A DNA stretch of 64,000 nucleotides from Vibrio artabrorum (lineage in GTDB: Bacteria; Pseudomonadota; Gammaproteobacteria; Enterobacterales; Vibrionaceae): positions 124,001-188,000 of the forward strand of contig NZ_AP025459.1 of the NCBI RefSeq assembly GCF_024347295.1. Direction: 5' to 3'. How positions within the stretch are numbered: position 1 is the first letter of the stretch; each line of letters opens with the position of its first letter. The notes under the pieces are model-generated. The model was not told the origin of the DNA, did not search any database, and worked only from the letters and a program-made list of their open reading frames with translations. The position numbers and the translations under genes were made by a program. Of the stretch, positions 47,520 to 57,130 are shown one piece after another.

Positions 47520-47945
47520 ATGAAAATTTGTGGTGTTGAAATCAAAGGTAACGATGCAGTCATCTGTCTTCTTTCTCTATCAGATGGTGTATTTAACATT
47601 CCTGATTGCCGAGTTTCTAAAGTTTCAATTAGCGACGCAAACGACACACAGAATATGAAAGACTTTCAATTCTCTTTTGCAAAGTTAATGGAAGATTACC
47701 AAGTAGATAAAGTTGTAATTCGTCAGCGCCAAACGAAAGGCAAATTTGCAGGTGGTGGTTTCGGTTTCAAACTAGAAGCGGCAATTCAGTTGATCGATGG
47801 ACTAGACGTAACGGTTGTGTCACCGGCTGACATCAAAGAAAGTATTAAGCGCAACCCTCTTATGATGAAGTTCAAAGAAACTGGCCTTAAGCAATACCAA
47901 GAAGCACCGTTTACAACGGCATACGCTTGCTTGATGAAGCGCTAA
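47520..47945 (+). CDS. DUF3010-family RNase H-like protein
   Basis: The 141-residue protein opens with ICGVEIKGNDAVICLLSLSD, a strand order and acidic residue resembling the RNase H/RuvC fold. It contains DKVVIRQRQTKGKFAGGGFG and VTVVSPADIKESIKRNP. The family is conserved in Vibrio and related bacteria and has no assigned role. It is monocistronic, with its terminator 31 bases after the stop. Confidence 0.75.
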   Translation: MKICGVEIKGNDAVICLLSLSDGVFNIPDCRVSKVSISDANDTQNMKDFQFSFAKLMEDYQVDKVVIRQRQTKGKFAGGGFGFKLEAAIQLIDGLDVTVVSPADIKESIKRNPLMMKFKETGLKQYQEAPFTTAYACLMKR

Positions 47946-47975
47946 TCAAAAGCCGCTTACCAAAGTTTGATGCAG

Positions 47976-48006
47976 AAAGAGCCTAAGTATTCAGGCTCTT
48001 TTTTGT
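47976..48006 (+). terminator. Terminator of the DUF3010 gene
   Basis: AAAGAGCCT pairs with AGGCTCTTT around AAGTATTC, followed by more T. Confidence 0.88.
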
Positions 48007-48049
48007 TTCTAGTTATCAGCTTTAAGTAGAATGAGTTTTGGTATACACA

Positions 48050-48949
48050 TTACCGCTCTAACGCTGTTCGTCTACGGGGCTTAATCCATTCGGGCTTCCT
48101 CACCACCAAATAAACCGCAGCGGCAGACAAGGCGAAGCCTATTGCACCATAGATGTCGAACGACTCACCGAAAATAAGCCAGGCTTGAATTGCAGTCGTC
48201 GGTGGAACTAAGTAAAACACTGAGGCCACACTTGAAGATGCGCCATGCTCTACCATGTAAAGCAACAATAATATGGCAACGCAAGACAAAACAACCACCA
48301 ACCAGATTAGCGTCAGCGAGAATTCTACAGTCCAGTTTACCTGCATCGTTTCGTAACGCATTGCGAACGGCAGAAACAGCGACGCCGAAGCCAAATATTG
48401 CACCATAGCGCCGCCGACCATATCAGTACCCTGACAGAAGCGCTTCTGATACAGAGTGCCGCAGGTAATACCAACCAAAGCAACCAAACACAATATCGTT
48501 GCCAAGCCTTTTTGATCATCCGACTGCCATTCAATATTGCCCATCAACACCAAACTGATACCCGCAAAACCAAGCGCTAGTCCCAGCCATTGTGCCAAAT
48601 TAAAACGCTGCGAAGTACAACTGATCATAATCAAGGCGGTAAGAATCGGTTGCAAGCCCACAAGTAGAGAACTTAACCCGGCGGGCATACCCATATCAAT
48701 CGCCAGATAGGTGCCACCAAGGTAGAAACCATGAATCAAGATGCCAACCACACAAGCGTGGAAGAATGCTCGACCACGAGGGATACGACGTTTAAGGATT
48801 GCAATCAAAACCAAGAACAGCACCACGTTCGCCACCATCCTCAGTGAGAGTAATGTTGCGGGCTCCGCGTATTCCACACCAAGACGTGCACCAACAAAGC
48901 CTGACGACCACAATATTACAAACACAAACGGAATCACTTTAATCAACAT
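48050..48949 (-). CDS. EamA/DMT-family transporter
   Basis: The 299-residue protein has ten predicted membrane segments in two EamA repeats (FVILWSSGFVGARLGVEYAE; SVASVFYLVPPTTAIQAWLI). DMT exporters release amino acids or metabolites. It is divergent from the MocR-type regulator with 124 bases between, the usual arrangement in which the regulator controls the exporter. Confidence 0.87.
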   Translation of the reverse strand: MLIKVIPFVFVILWSSGFVGARLGVEYAEPATLLSLRMVANVVLFLVLIAILKRRIPRGRAFFHACVVGILIHGFYLGGTYLAIDMGMPAGLSSLLVGLQPILTALIMISCTSQRFNLAQWLGLALGFAGISLVLMGNIEWQSDDQKGLATILCLVALVGITCGTLYQKRFCQGTDMVGGAMVQYLASASLFLPFAMRYETMQVNWTVEFSLTLIWLVVVLSCVAILLLLYMVEHGASSSVASVFYLVPPTTAIQAWLIFGESFDIYGAIGFALSAAAVYLVVRKPEWIKPRRRTALER

Positions 48950-49073
48950 TACAAACCTCTGGTCAACGCTTCATCAATGCTGTTACCTTAGTTGGGTACA
49001 GATAACTAATAAAGATACAGATATAACACTTTAAATGGTTACAGATTGAGAGTAGGCAACGAGGAAGAAAAAC

Positions 49074-50501
49074 ATGGAAGCAGAACTCAGCGGCAATAAA
49101 TATCTTGCTGCCGAACAACATATTAAGGCTCAGATCGATAAAGGACTTTTTCATCCAGATGATCGTCTCCCCTCAATCCGCCAGTTAAGCGAACAGCTTG
49201 GCGTGAGTAAAAATACCGTGATTCGTGCCTATCAAGAACTGGAAGCGACAGGTTGGGTTTATTCAGTACCCAAATCTGGCTATCGCGTCAAGGCGCCCAA
49301 CAACACAAACTGGGATGCACTAAGCCAACCTCAAAAAGTCGATCTGTTGTCTGTCACCAAATCGGTACTCTCTCGTCCAAAAGGTCACCTGAAACTGTTG
49401 GCAGGCTCAGCACACCCGAACATCAACAACCCTGCGATTCGAAGCTTGTATGCCGAGATCGGTCGCCATAGCCGCTTGCAGACTCAGCTTCCTGGTTATT
49501 ACCAACTGCCTCCTGGAGACGAGCAATTAGTAAAGCAATTGTTAAAGATCACCCATGATCTCGGTGTACCCGCGGGATCGAAAGAGATAGCGATTACTCA
49601 TGGGGCTCAACAAGCGATCAGTCTGGCTTTACGTGCGCTCACCAAACCCGGCGACATCGTGGCGGTCGAGTCGCCCTGTTACTTCGGAAACCTACTTTTA
49701 CTGGAGTCGCTTGGCTTGCAAGCCCTTGAAATCCCAAGCAGCGTTAGCCACGGTATTGATATCCCATCACTACAGAGTGCGTTGGACAAATGGGAAGTGA
49801 AAACCTTACTGCTAACGCCAAACTTTACTAATCCAACGGGTTCACGGATGCCATTGGCGAATCGAAAAGCATTACTGGAGCTCACCGGATCTTTACCAAT
49901 TATCGAAGACGATGTGTTCGGTAGCTTGGCATTCGATACACCCATCGCTAGCCTCAAAGAGCTCGATGACCAAGATAGAGTCATCTACGTCAACTCTTTG
50001 TCTAAAACCTTAGACTCACGCTTGCGAATCGGTTGGTTACTGTCGGGGCGCTACCAACCTTTGGTCGAAAAGTACCTTTTATGCGACAACATGGGCAGCT
50101 CAAACCTGATGCAATCCGCGGTGGGTCAATTCCTCACTACCGGTAAATATCGCAGCCATTTGTCTAAAATGAAGCGGCTCTACCAAACCAATCAAAAGCA
50201 ATTCCAAAGCCTGTTAATACACGCACTAGATAGCCACCCACACCTTGTCGGGCAATACCACCTATCAAAACCGGAAGGCTCTTTTTTAAACTGGATAACA
50301 CTGCCTGAATCGGTCGACAGCTACGCGGTCTATCAAGACTGTTTAAAACATAAGCTGGGAATTTTACCCGGCACAGTATTTGGAACCAACGATCAATATA
50401 AACACTGCTTGCGCTTCACTGTCGCCAATATTGAAGAGAGCAAAGAGTGGAAAGAAGGGGTTTTGACACTAGCGAAGATAATCGCTAAGCACGTACGTTA
50501 G
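49074..50501 (+). CDS. MocR-type regulator (GntR HTH fused to aminotransferase)
   Basis: The 475-residue protein has an N-terminal GntR winged helix (RLPSIRQLSEQLGVSKNTVI) and a fold-type I aminotransferase domain from about residue 110. The PLP-binding lysine is visible in VNSLSKTLDSRLRIGWLLSG. MocR proteins sense PLP or amino compounds and regulate divergent genes. Here the EamA exporter is the likely target. Confidence 0.9.
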   Translation: MEAELSGNKYLAAEQHIKAQIDKGLFHPDDRLPSIRQLSEQLGVSKNTVIRAYQELEATGWVYSVPKSGYRVKAPNNTNWDALSQPQKVDLLSVTKSVLSRPKGHLKLLAGSAHPNINNPAIRSLYAEIGRHSRLQTQLPGYYQLPPGDEQLVKQLLKITHDLGVPAGSKEIAITHGAQQAISLALRALTKPGDIVAVESPCYFGNLLLLESLGLQALEIPSSVSHGIDIPSLQSALDKWEVKTLLLTPNFTNPTGSRMPLANRKALLELTGSLPIIEDDVFGSLAFDTPIASLKELDDQDRVIYVNSLSKTLDSRLRIGWLLSGRYQPLVEKYLLCDNMGSSNLMQSAVGQFLTTGKYRSHLSKMKRLYQTNQKQFQSLLIHALDSHPHLVGQYHLSKPEGSFLNWITLPESVDSYAVYQDCLKHKLGILPGTVFGTNDQYKHCLRFTVANIEESKEWKEGVLTLAKIIAKHVR

Positions 50502-50536
50502 ATTGCCTTTCTAATTCCCCATTCAATCCAAACAAC

Positions 50537-50570
50537 AAAGCCCAACAGGCAATACCTGATGGACTTTCTC
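50537..50570 (+). terminator. Probable terminator of the MocR gene
   Basis: AAAGCCCAACAGG pairs with CCTGATGGACTTT (11 of 13), followed by CTCTTTTTC. Confidence 0.55.
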
Positions 50571-50596
50571 TTTTTCTCAATTTTTATTACCAGCGG

Positions 50597-51154
50597 CTAC
50601 CAATATTCTGCATGAGCCAAGCCTTTAACGCAGTTCGATTTTTCACTCGTCACTGTAATTTCACCGCCAGTCAACGATTGAGCTAACCAACCGTGAGGAA
50701 AGCTTAATTTAAAGGGTGCTGGGATCTGCTCAACGGTAATTTGCCCAAAGCCCACTTTTGAATAGTAGTCAGGATCACCGTACGTCACTGCAAGCTCGAT
50801 ACCCTGCTCTTTTAGAGCCTGCAAACCGAAGTTAATCAGTTGCTGGCCAATACCACGCTTTTGTACTTGAGTGCTCACCGCTACTGGCGAAAGTAAATAC
50901 GCCTTTGTTTCATCGCCAAATGAAAGCGGCGTAAAGATAATCGCGCCAACAATCGTACTATCTGCATCCGACTCACTAGAATCGTCTTCAGCAACAAAGC
51001 AAAGTAGCTCTGTCGGAGCTGTGGTCGTTAAAAGATCGTTGGCAAGCTTACCCACTGTTTTACCTTCGTTCTCACCTTCTGAATTCGTAAAGGTTTGAGT
51101 GAAAACTTGAGTGATCGTTTCGATTTCGTTTGAATTATAATGTCTAAATTTCAT
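50597..51154 (-). CDS. GNAT-family acetyltransferase
   Basis: From the ATG at 51154 the 185-residue protein has the acetyl-CoA motif VAVSTQVQKRGIGQQLINFG and GDPDYYSKVGFGQITVEQIP. It looks like the predicted N-acetyltransferase YhbS type. A GTG at 51166 would directly abut the preceding stop. It follows the MerR-methyltransferase gene by 12 bases on the same strand, so the two are one operon. Confidence 0.85.
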   Translation of the reverse strand: MKFRHYNSNEIETITQVFTQTFTNSEGENEGKTVGKLANDLLTTTAPTELLCFVAEDDSSESDADSTIVGAIIFTPLSFGDETKAYLLSPVAVSTQVQKRGIGQQLINFGLQALKEQGIELAVTYGDPDYYSKVGFGQITVEQIPAPFKLSFPHGWLAQSLTGGEITVTSEKSNCVKGLAHAEYW

Positions 51155-51166
51155 GGTGTTACTCAC

Positions 51167-52402
51167 TTACTTTAATTTCTTGAGCACAAAGAATTGATAA
51201 TCAAAATCACGTTGTTCAGAACCTTTCGAAGGCTGTTGATCCAAACCGTTCTTTGATGTGCTGCTATCGAAAAATTGTTTAACTTCACTGTCGCAATCTA
51301 CGAGCGCTTTTGAGTTCGGCATCGTTGCTTTAAGCGCTTCTACTCGCTTTTGAAAGGGCTGGTAATACGCAAGCCAACCAGCGTCACTCATTGCAAAGTG
51401 CTCCAAAACTTCATAACCCGCAGCTTGTGCCTGTTTAATTCGCTCGGATACCGTTGTCATGTCTGGGTACTCTTTTTGCCAGAACGCTTTGCTCGATTCG
51501 TTAGGTTGTTCGGTATTCCAGACTAAGTCATTGACGACCAATATGCCGTCATCACTGAGTAAATTTCTCCACTGCTTTAACGCCTTTTCAACCCCCATAA
51601 TATAAGCACTGCCTTCCGACCAAATGAGATCAAACGACTGAGCTTCAAACGGCAGATCCATCATGCTCGCGCACACGGTTTGGACGTTGTTTTCTAAGCC
51701 AAGAGCCTGTGCTTGCTGAGTCAGAATATCTAAGCTCGGTTGATCATTATCTACCGCCGTTATTTGCACATCCGCTTGATGTTCTCCTAAGGCTTTCGCT
51801 AACACAGAGGTGGCAATACCTTTACCACAACCGATCTCAAGTACACGTTTGGGAGAAACCGTAACGTGTGCCAACGCCGCTAAAGTATCCTCCGCCGTTC
51901 CGGGCCCTAAGCGCTCTAAACCCTCAAAGATCACCTCAAAATCGGCCATGTACTGCTCATGATCGTTCATGTCTTTTGAAAGCCACTTTAGCCGCAGTGC
52001 TTGCTTCTCATCAAAGCCTTGCTTAATTAACCAATCGAGATGCGCATCAGGCGCCACCTTATCCATCGACTCATGCCAATCTTGCAAACCACTCTCGCCT
52101 AACAAGGCCGATAGCAACGCACGTGACCGCTGTTTCTGAGCAATCTCTTGGTCTAACTGTTCGAGTCGATTTTGTAACAAGGAGCGGTCAACCTTGGCAT
52201 CCAAACACGCCTGACACTCTTTCAACGTCAGACCTCCTGCTTGTAACTGCTGCAACAATTTCACACGTTGCAAGTCACGTTCACAATAACTTCGATAACC
52301 ATTACTGGTCCGTTGAGCTTCAATCAAACCCAACTTTCCATAATACAAAAGCGTGGAACGGCTCAGGCCAACAAGTTCAGCTAATTCAGATATGCGATAC
52401 AT
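51167..52402 (-). CDS. MerR regulator fused to SAM-dependent methyltransferase
   Basis: From the ATG preceded by GGGAGAAG it is 411 residues. The MerR winged helix is first (YRISELAELVGLSRSTLLYY, then GYRSYCERDLQRVKLLQQLQ) with a coiled-coil, then a class I methyltransferase domain (VLEIGCGKGIATSVLAKALG motif near residue 190, VVNDLVW near 290). It lacks the usual MerR metal-binding Cys set. The fusion implies a regulator that also modifies, or is modulated by, a substrate. It heads a two-gene unit with a GNAT enzyme. Confidence 0.87.
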   Translation of the reverse strand: MYRISELAELVGLSRSTLLYYGKLGLIEAQRTSNGYRSYCERDLQRVKLLQQLQAGGLTLKECQACLDAKVDRSLLQNRLEQLDQEIAQKQRSRALLSALLGESGLQDWHESMDKVAPDAHLDWLIKQGFDEKQALRLKWLSKDMNDHEQYMADFEVIFEGLERLGPGTAEDTLAALAHVTVSPKRVLEIGCGKGIATSVLAKALGEHQADVQITAVDNDQPSLDILTQQAQALGLENNVQTVCASMMDLPFEAQSFDLIWSEGSAYIMGVEKALKQWRNLLSDDGILVVNDLVWNTEQPNESSKAFWQKEYPDMTTVSERIKQAQAAGYEVLEHFAMSDAGWLAYYQPFQKRVEALKATMPNSKALVDCDSEVKQFFDSSTSKNGLDQQPSKGSEQRDFDYQFFVLKKLK

Positions 52403-52695
52403 CCACTTCTCCCTCATTTCTATCTATAAGATAAACTATGAAGCTGTAGTCAGGTCAACACTCAATGACGCATTACACTCTTCTTTTACTCATTTTCTTT
52501 TTCTAACTTCAAATCGGTAAGGTGAGTTAAGCGTATCTTTTAACCGTAGAAAGATTCGAGATCGACATTGCTTCAACAAAATTCAAGAAAAGATGAATGG
52601 GTTAAAAACGGATTAAGGTATCAACCGCCGCCACAATGGTATGTCTGTGTTAATGAGCGAAGATTAAAACCTCACCCCCCCAATACGGTAGATCA
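52403..52695. other. Intergenic region upstream of the MerR fusion gene
   Basis: Contains the MerR-type promoter area and little else. A 66-codon plus-strand frame starting with TTG at 52568 runs through the PTS terminator stem and is not supported. Confidence 0.4.
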
Positions 52696-52736
52696 AAAAG
52701 ACTCCGTTGTTAGCTCAGAGCTAGAACGGAGTCTTT
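52696..52736 (-). terminator. Terminator of the A-C-B PTS gene
   Basis: AAAGACTCCGTT pairs with AACGGAGTCTTT, with an inner TAGCT/AGCTA stem. On the minus strand it ends in a T-run. Confidence 0.88.
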
Positions 52737-52771
52737 GTCGTTTGGGTCCGATAAACCGAACGGTTTAAGAG

Positions 52772-54637
52772 TTACACCTTTCTCATGATCAACGCCTGAG
52801 CATTAAGCATTGCTTCCTTAGTACTGACATCCAAGGTTTTCACGTTCGCAAAGCGTTCAACTTCTTTAATCGCCACATCGTGAGCAAAGATCACCAACCT
52901 CGCCCTTTCAATGTCTTTCTGCGTAATGCGATTACCTATTCCGTTGGCACCTTGGGTTTCGACTTTAATCCGAACCCCAAGATGATGCGCCGCCTTTTCT
53001 AAAGACTTCGCCGCTAAGAAAGTGTGGGCAACACCAGATGGACAAGAAGTGATCGCCAATACATCCGCTTGCCCCTCTTCCGTTACCGAGCCACCCGTGA
53101 ACGGATTAGAATTCGCTTCGCCTTCGACCACGTTCTTCTTCAAAAGAATCACGATCAGCGCTGTTGTTAGAGCACCGGCTAATGTGCCGACAATATAGCC
53201 AATCTTGCCATCCACCACTGGTAGCACAATCCAGCCGCCCCATGGTGCATGGTTTACCACATGGAACATAAAGCCAACCACGTTACCGACAATACCACCA
53301 GCAACAACCGCAGGCAGAACGCGCGCAGGGTCAGCGGCGGCAAATGGGATCGCACCTTCACTGATGCCAATCATGCCCATGATGCCTGCAGCTTTACCCG
53401 CTTCACGTTCGTCGCGTTTAAATTTCTTTGGCGATAGGAAAGTCGCCAGTGCCATACCGAGAGGTGGCGTACAAATCGCAATCCCGACCCCACCCATCAA
53501 CCATGGTTGAGTATTCACCTGAGTTTGGGCAAACAGCGTTGCAACTTTATTGATTGGGCCGCCCATATCAAAGGCCGTCATTGCGCCTAAAATACTGCCC
53601 AACACCACTTTTCCGGATCCTGCCATGCCAGTCAGCATTTGGTTCATCTCTAGCATCACTTGGGCAATCGGCGAGCCAATCACCCACATCACCGCACCAC
53701 AGGTTACAAAGGTGCCGACAAGCGGATAAATGAAGATCGAGCTCAGCGAGATCATGCTGTCTGGCAGTTTGATCCTCTTGAGTAAATTAACCACAAAGCC
53801 CGCAAAGAAACCGACCACTATCGCACCAAGGAAACCGGTGTTGTATTGATCGACGGCGACCCAAGAGCCAATCATTCCGGGCGCTAAACCCGGTTTGTCA
53901 GCCATTGAATACGCGATGTAACCTCCGAGTACCGCAGTAAACAGGGTTAACCCCGCAATGCCCATCTGTGCGATGTCTGCTAACACGCCACTTTCAGGTA
54001 CGGCACCATGACCCGACATCATCACCGACAAAGACAAAAGCACACCACCTGCAACCACGAATGGGATCATGTGTGAGGTGCCGTATAACAAGTGTTCTTT
54101 GAGGCGATTAAGAGATTGTGCCCAAGGGCTGAGTGGCTCGACATACACTTCATGATGGCTAGAGGCGTAACTATCGAACGATTCAGAATTGGCTTCGAGA
54201 AACAGCTCTTGAGCTTCCTCAACTGACTCCACCGCCTTTAATTTTGTAACAAAGCCGTCTTCGATAAGTCGGGTCGAAATCTGAGCCAATACCTCGATAT
54301 GGTGGTCGTCGTTGTTGTCCGGAGAAGCGAGCATAAAGAACACATCAGACAGTTCGCCGCCGTCTGCACCATAATCGATACCCGTTCGGCTGATACCTAC
54401 CGCAACAGCAGGTTTCGCTACAGCACTGCTTTTCGCGTGTGGAATCGCAATACCATCGTCAAAGCCAGTATTACCGATGGCTTCGCGCTTCCATATGTCT
54501 TCAAGGAATTCACGTTTATTGGAGAGCTTACCGGCACGGTCAAGCAGTTCAACAAGCTCTTCAAATACCGCCTGTTTTGAGTCGGCTTGTAAATCTAAGC
54601 AGATGATCTCGGGCTCGATAATGTTGGTGATATCCAT
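52772..54637 (-). CDS. Fructose-type PTS enzyme II, domains A-C-B
   Basis: The 621-residue protein has EIIA (residues 1-148) with phosphorylated H67 in GIAIPHAKSS. EIIC (about 178-510) has GTSHMIPFVVAGGVLLSLSV and GISEGAIPFAAADPARVLP. EIIB (about 525-621) has its Cys in TSCPSGVAHTFLAAK. It imports and phosphorylates a sugar, probably a hexose, using phosphate from HPr. It is divergent from the IIB/HPr-EIIA genes (260 bases between). The A-C-B order differs from the A-B-C permease at 57244. It is similar in place to V. cholerae VC1822 as I recall. Confidence 0.9.
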   Translation of the reverse strand: MDITNIIEPEIICLDLQADSKQAVFEELVELLDRAGKLSNKREFLEDIWKREAIGNTGFDDGIAIPHAKSSAVAKPAVAVGISRTGIDYGADGGELSDVFFMLASPDNNDDHHIEVLAQISTRLIEDGFVTKLKAVESVEEAQELFLEANSESFDSYASSHHEVYVEPLSPWAQSLNRLKEHLLYGTSHMIPFVVAGGVLLSLSVMMSGHGAVPESGVLADIAQMGIAGLTLFTAVLGGYIAYSMADKPGLAPGMIGSWVAVDQYNTGFLGAIVVGFFAGFVVNLLKRIKLPDSMISLSSIFIYPLVGTFVTCGAVMWVIGSPIAQVMLEMNQMLTGMAGSGKVVLGSILGAMTAFDMGGPINKVATLFAQTQVNTQPWLMGGVGIAICTPPLGMALATFLSPKKFKRDEREAGKAAGIMGMIGISEGAIPFAAADPARVLPAVVAGGIVGNVVGFMFHVVNHAPWGGWIVLPVVDGKIGYIVGTLAGALTTALIVILLKKNVVEGEANSNPFTGGSVTEEGQADVLAITSCPSGVAHTFLAAKSLEKAAHHLGVRIKVETQGANGIGNRITQKDIERARLVIFAHDVAIKEVERFANVKTLDVSTKEAMLNAQALIMRKV

Positions 54638-54937
54638 ATGCAGCTCTGCCTCGTCTGATTTCAGACTGAAGTAATTAGGTAAGTGATAAGGTTAATAAGA
54701 TGAAAAGATTAACGGTGTGAAAGCACTCAATATATAGGACGAAAGGTGCATTAACTGGATTATTGTAACCAAGAACTCAGAGTGTGACTTTCACCTTGGA
54801 ATAAAAAACGCCAATCCATAAAATCCACAGAACCCATAACAATATCGTCCCTCCGCCATGCGAGCTTTCCCTACTGGTTTTCCCATACAAGATAGCTTAT
54901 GCAACGTAACAGGGACGAGATTAAGCCGAGAATAATA

Positions 54938-55240
54938 ATGAGAATTGTAGCGGTGACTGCGTGCCCTACAGGCATTGCGCACACCTATATGGCAGCTGAT
55001 GCTCTAAATAAAACAGCCCCTAAGTTCAACGTTTCAATCAAGGTTGAGACGCAAGGCGCTATGGGTATTGAAAACTTACTGACCGCCCAAGATATTACTC
55101 TCGCAGACAAAGTGTTGATCGTCTCTGATATCGACATCGACCAACCAAGCCGATTTGACCCAGCTAAAACCGTATTTGTTCCCATGGAAGAGGTATTATT
55201 GAGTGTCGATAAAGTCTTCATTAAGCATTGTCGAACTTAA
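54938..55240 (+). CDS. Stand-alone fructose-type PTS EIIB
   Basis: The 100-residue protein starts at ATG 54938 and consists of one EIIB domain with the phosphorylated Cys in VAVTACPTGIAHTYMAADAL (Cys near residue 9), followed by KVETQGAMGIENLLT. It is separated by 7 bases from the HPr-EIIA fusion gene, so both are in one operon. No EIIC is adjacent on the same strand; it may serve the A-C-B protein or act in regulation. Confidence 0.88.
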   Translation: MRIVAVTACPTGIAHTYMAADALNKTAPKFNVSIKVETQGAMGIENLLTAQDITLADKVLIVSDIDIDQPSRFDPAKTVFVPMEEVLLSVDKVFIKHCRT

Positions 55241-55247
55241 ACTTTTG

Positions 55248-56021
55248 ATGAACGAATACCAGATCACCTTCTTCGTTGACGATCCTGCCGCGAACTCACA
55301 TGTCGCACAGCCGCTAACTCGCTTAGCGAAGAAGTTCAAAAGCAACATCCGCATTATCAACATCACTCAAAATCGAACCGCTGATCTCTCCAAATCCGTC
55401 GCGATGCTGCAAGTCGGTTTACTTCGTGGTGATTTGTGTCAGATCACCGCGGTCGGTATTGATGCAGAGCTGGCCTGTTTCGTTCTCAAAGATGTCATTG
55501 CCGAGCATTACGACATGGTTGGCTCACAAGTAAACCATGAGTTCTCTAACGATCTAATCCAACGCATGCCGCAGATATGCCCACCTTGTGACATTAAATG
55601 GCACCACGCTAAGGCGCAAACCCAACTGACCAAATTTGAGTGCTTAAAAGGGCTCGCTCACCTTGTTTATCCAGAAGACCCGGATGAACTGATTCTGGCC
55701 TTTATTAAGCGAGAGGAACGCTCTTCAACCTGCGTGTCACCGGGTATCGCCTTGCCGCATGTGATGTTTGAATCGACTCAAGATCTCTCGATTGCGGTTA
55801 TCGTCAGTGACGACCCGATTGACTGGGCATCACGTATCGGCGAAGTGCACGTTGCCATTGCTTTGGTATTGCCAACCAAGCCACAGCGAGAGCACATTGT
55901 GGCGGCGACCAACCTAACTCGAAACCTGCTTCACGATCAGGTCAATGAGCGTCTGCAAAAGACCCGAAGCAGCGTCGACCTACAAGCTCTATTAATGTAC
56001 ATCTCATCACGCCTTATTTAA
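55248..56021 (+). CDS. HPr-like/EIIA (fructose-type) fusion protein
   Basis: From the ATG at 55248 the 257-residue protein has an N-terminal HPr-like domain: His18 in the NSHVAQPLTRLAKKF segment, matching the HPr GxHARPA site, and the Ser46-type helix KSVAMLQVGLLRGD. A C-terminal EIIA domain follows with H171 in GIALPHVMFE. HPr precedes EIIA, the reverse of FruB (DTP), which is EIIA-HPr. The HPr site has GxHxRP altered to S-H-V-A-Q-P, lacking the usual Arg. It may pass phosphate within the cluster or be regulatory. Confidence 0.82.
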   Translation: MNEYQITFFVDDPAANSHVAQPLTRLAKKFKSNIRIINITQNRTADLSKSVAMLQVGLLRGDLCQITAVGIDAELACFVLKDVIAEHYDMVGSQVNHEFSNDLIQRMPQICPPCDIKWHHAKAQTQLTKFECLKGLAHLVYPEDPDELILAFIKREERSSTCVSPGIALPHVMFESTQDLSIAVIVSDDPIDWASRIGEVHVAIALVLPTKPQREHIVAATNLTRNLLHDQVNERLQKTRSSVDLQALLMYISSRLI

Positions 56022-56025
56022 TCAA

Positions 56026-56865
56026 CTAAATTGAACCACGATATTCAGTCGGCGTCCTACCAGTGCGATTCTTAAACACGCGACAGAAGTAGTTCACATC
56101 CTTAAAACCGCAACGTAGTGCCACTTCATTGAGCTTGAAATTGTATTTCTTAAGCATGAACTTAGCGCGGTCGACTCGAACACGGGTGATGTATTCTGCC
56201 AGCGTCATATGACCTTGTTGACGGAACATTCGCGACAAGTGATTGGATGAAATGCTAAAGCGCGAGGCAATGCTGTCTCGGGTGATCTGGCGATGGAAAT
56301 TCTCTTGAATATAAATGCAAATGCCCTGATACACATCCTGCACGCGGCTGTGAGATTTCTCGACAGGCGCTTCTAACATTGCCTTGCTGTATTGCAGTAG
56401 AGCTTGCAGCAATAACTCATCCATCGGCTGCTTGTTACTCTCTCTCGCTAACGAGCTGAGCGCCTCCAGTATGTTATCAATTGCAAACCCAGAGCGAGTC
56501 TGAATACTGTGCTTTTGGATATCGTAAAAGCTCGCTTCCCCTTTGCGCTTACTCACCAAACTTAAACCAAGCTGACGACGGCCAAACAACATACTCAACA
56601 CCGAACAATCGGTATCCCAGTTAGGTTTATTCCAGCAGTTGGATGGAATAAAAATCGCATCTCCGGCTTTGGCAATGACGTGAGTGATTTTGCGATCATG
56701 ACTCTCCATTTCATTAATATACTCTCCGTCTAGCACCAGCTCTAAACGTGGAAAGTTCACCTGATAACTGCAAGCGGAAGGCGTGTGAAAGTCTCCAGCA
56801 AACCAGATGTTGTGAAACGGTTCTCGCTCATTTAACACCGACGAGATTAAGTCATGAAATATCAT
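56026..56865 (-). CDS. AraC-family transcriptional regulator
   Basis: From the ATG at 56865 (AAGAG upstream) it is 279 residues, with an N-terminal cupin-like sensor (AGDFHTPSACSYQVNFPRLE and GDAIFIPSNCWNKP) and two C-terminal helix-turn-helix motifs (SRFSISSNHLSRMFRQQGH; NEVALRCGFKDVNYFCRVFK). It is divergent from the A-B-C PTS gene with 378 bases between, and convergent with the HPr-EIIA gene. It probably activates the sugar PTS genes. Confidence 0.88.
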   Translation of the reverse strand: MIFHDLISSVLNEREPFHNIWFAGDFHTPSACSYQVNFPRLELVLDGEYINEMESHDRKITHVIAKAGDAIFIPSNCWNKPNWDTDCSVLSMLFGRRQLGLSLVSKRKGEASFYDIQKHSIQTRSGFAIDNILEALSSLARESNKQPMDELLLQALLQYSKAMLEAPVEKSHSRVQDVYQGICIYIQENFHRQITRDSIASRFSISSNHLSRMFRQQGHMTLAEYITRVRVDRAKFMLKKYNFKLNEVALRCGFKDVNYFCRVFKNRTGRTPTEYRGSI

Positions 56866-56933
56866 TATTCGAACTCTTATAGGCAGCAATAAGGCTACCG
56901 GAATAGATATACCTGTAACTGAAACATAGCGCT

Positions 56934-56949
56934 ATTGAGCAAAATCACA
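56934..56949. promoter_or_regulatory. CRP-like site upstream of the AraC gene
   Basis: ATTGA-GCAAAA-TCACA matches the CRP consensus TGTGA-N6-TCACA at the right half and three of five positions on the left. Confidence 0.4.
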
Positions 56950-57114
56950 ATTTGAGATCTAGGTTACAAAAATCCAGAATTAGGAATAAATATCCAGTAC
57001 CGAAACTGATGGGGCACGTTATTTTCCAGATAACAAAACACGCCGAACCCCTTATAAACAAAAGCTTTAAAGCACGATAAACCTTGTCAATACAGGGCTC
57101 AAAACACCCGTTCG

Positions 57115-57130
57115 ACTGATCAAAATCACA
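57115..57130. promoter_or_regulatory. CRP-like site upstream of the A-B-C PTS gene
   Basis: ACTGA-TCAAAA-TCACA, 114 bases before the PTS start codon, again with a perfect right half. Confidence 0.4.

Noticed and set aside
52568..52768. 66-codon TTG-started frame in the MerR/PTS intergenic region
   Set aside because: It reads through a strong terminator stem and has no known relatives; composition is weakly protein-like only in its first half.
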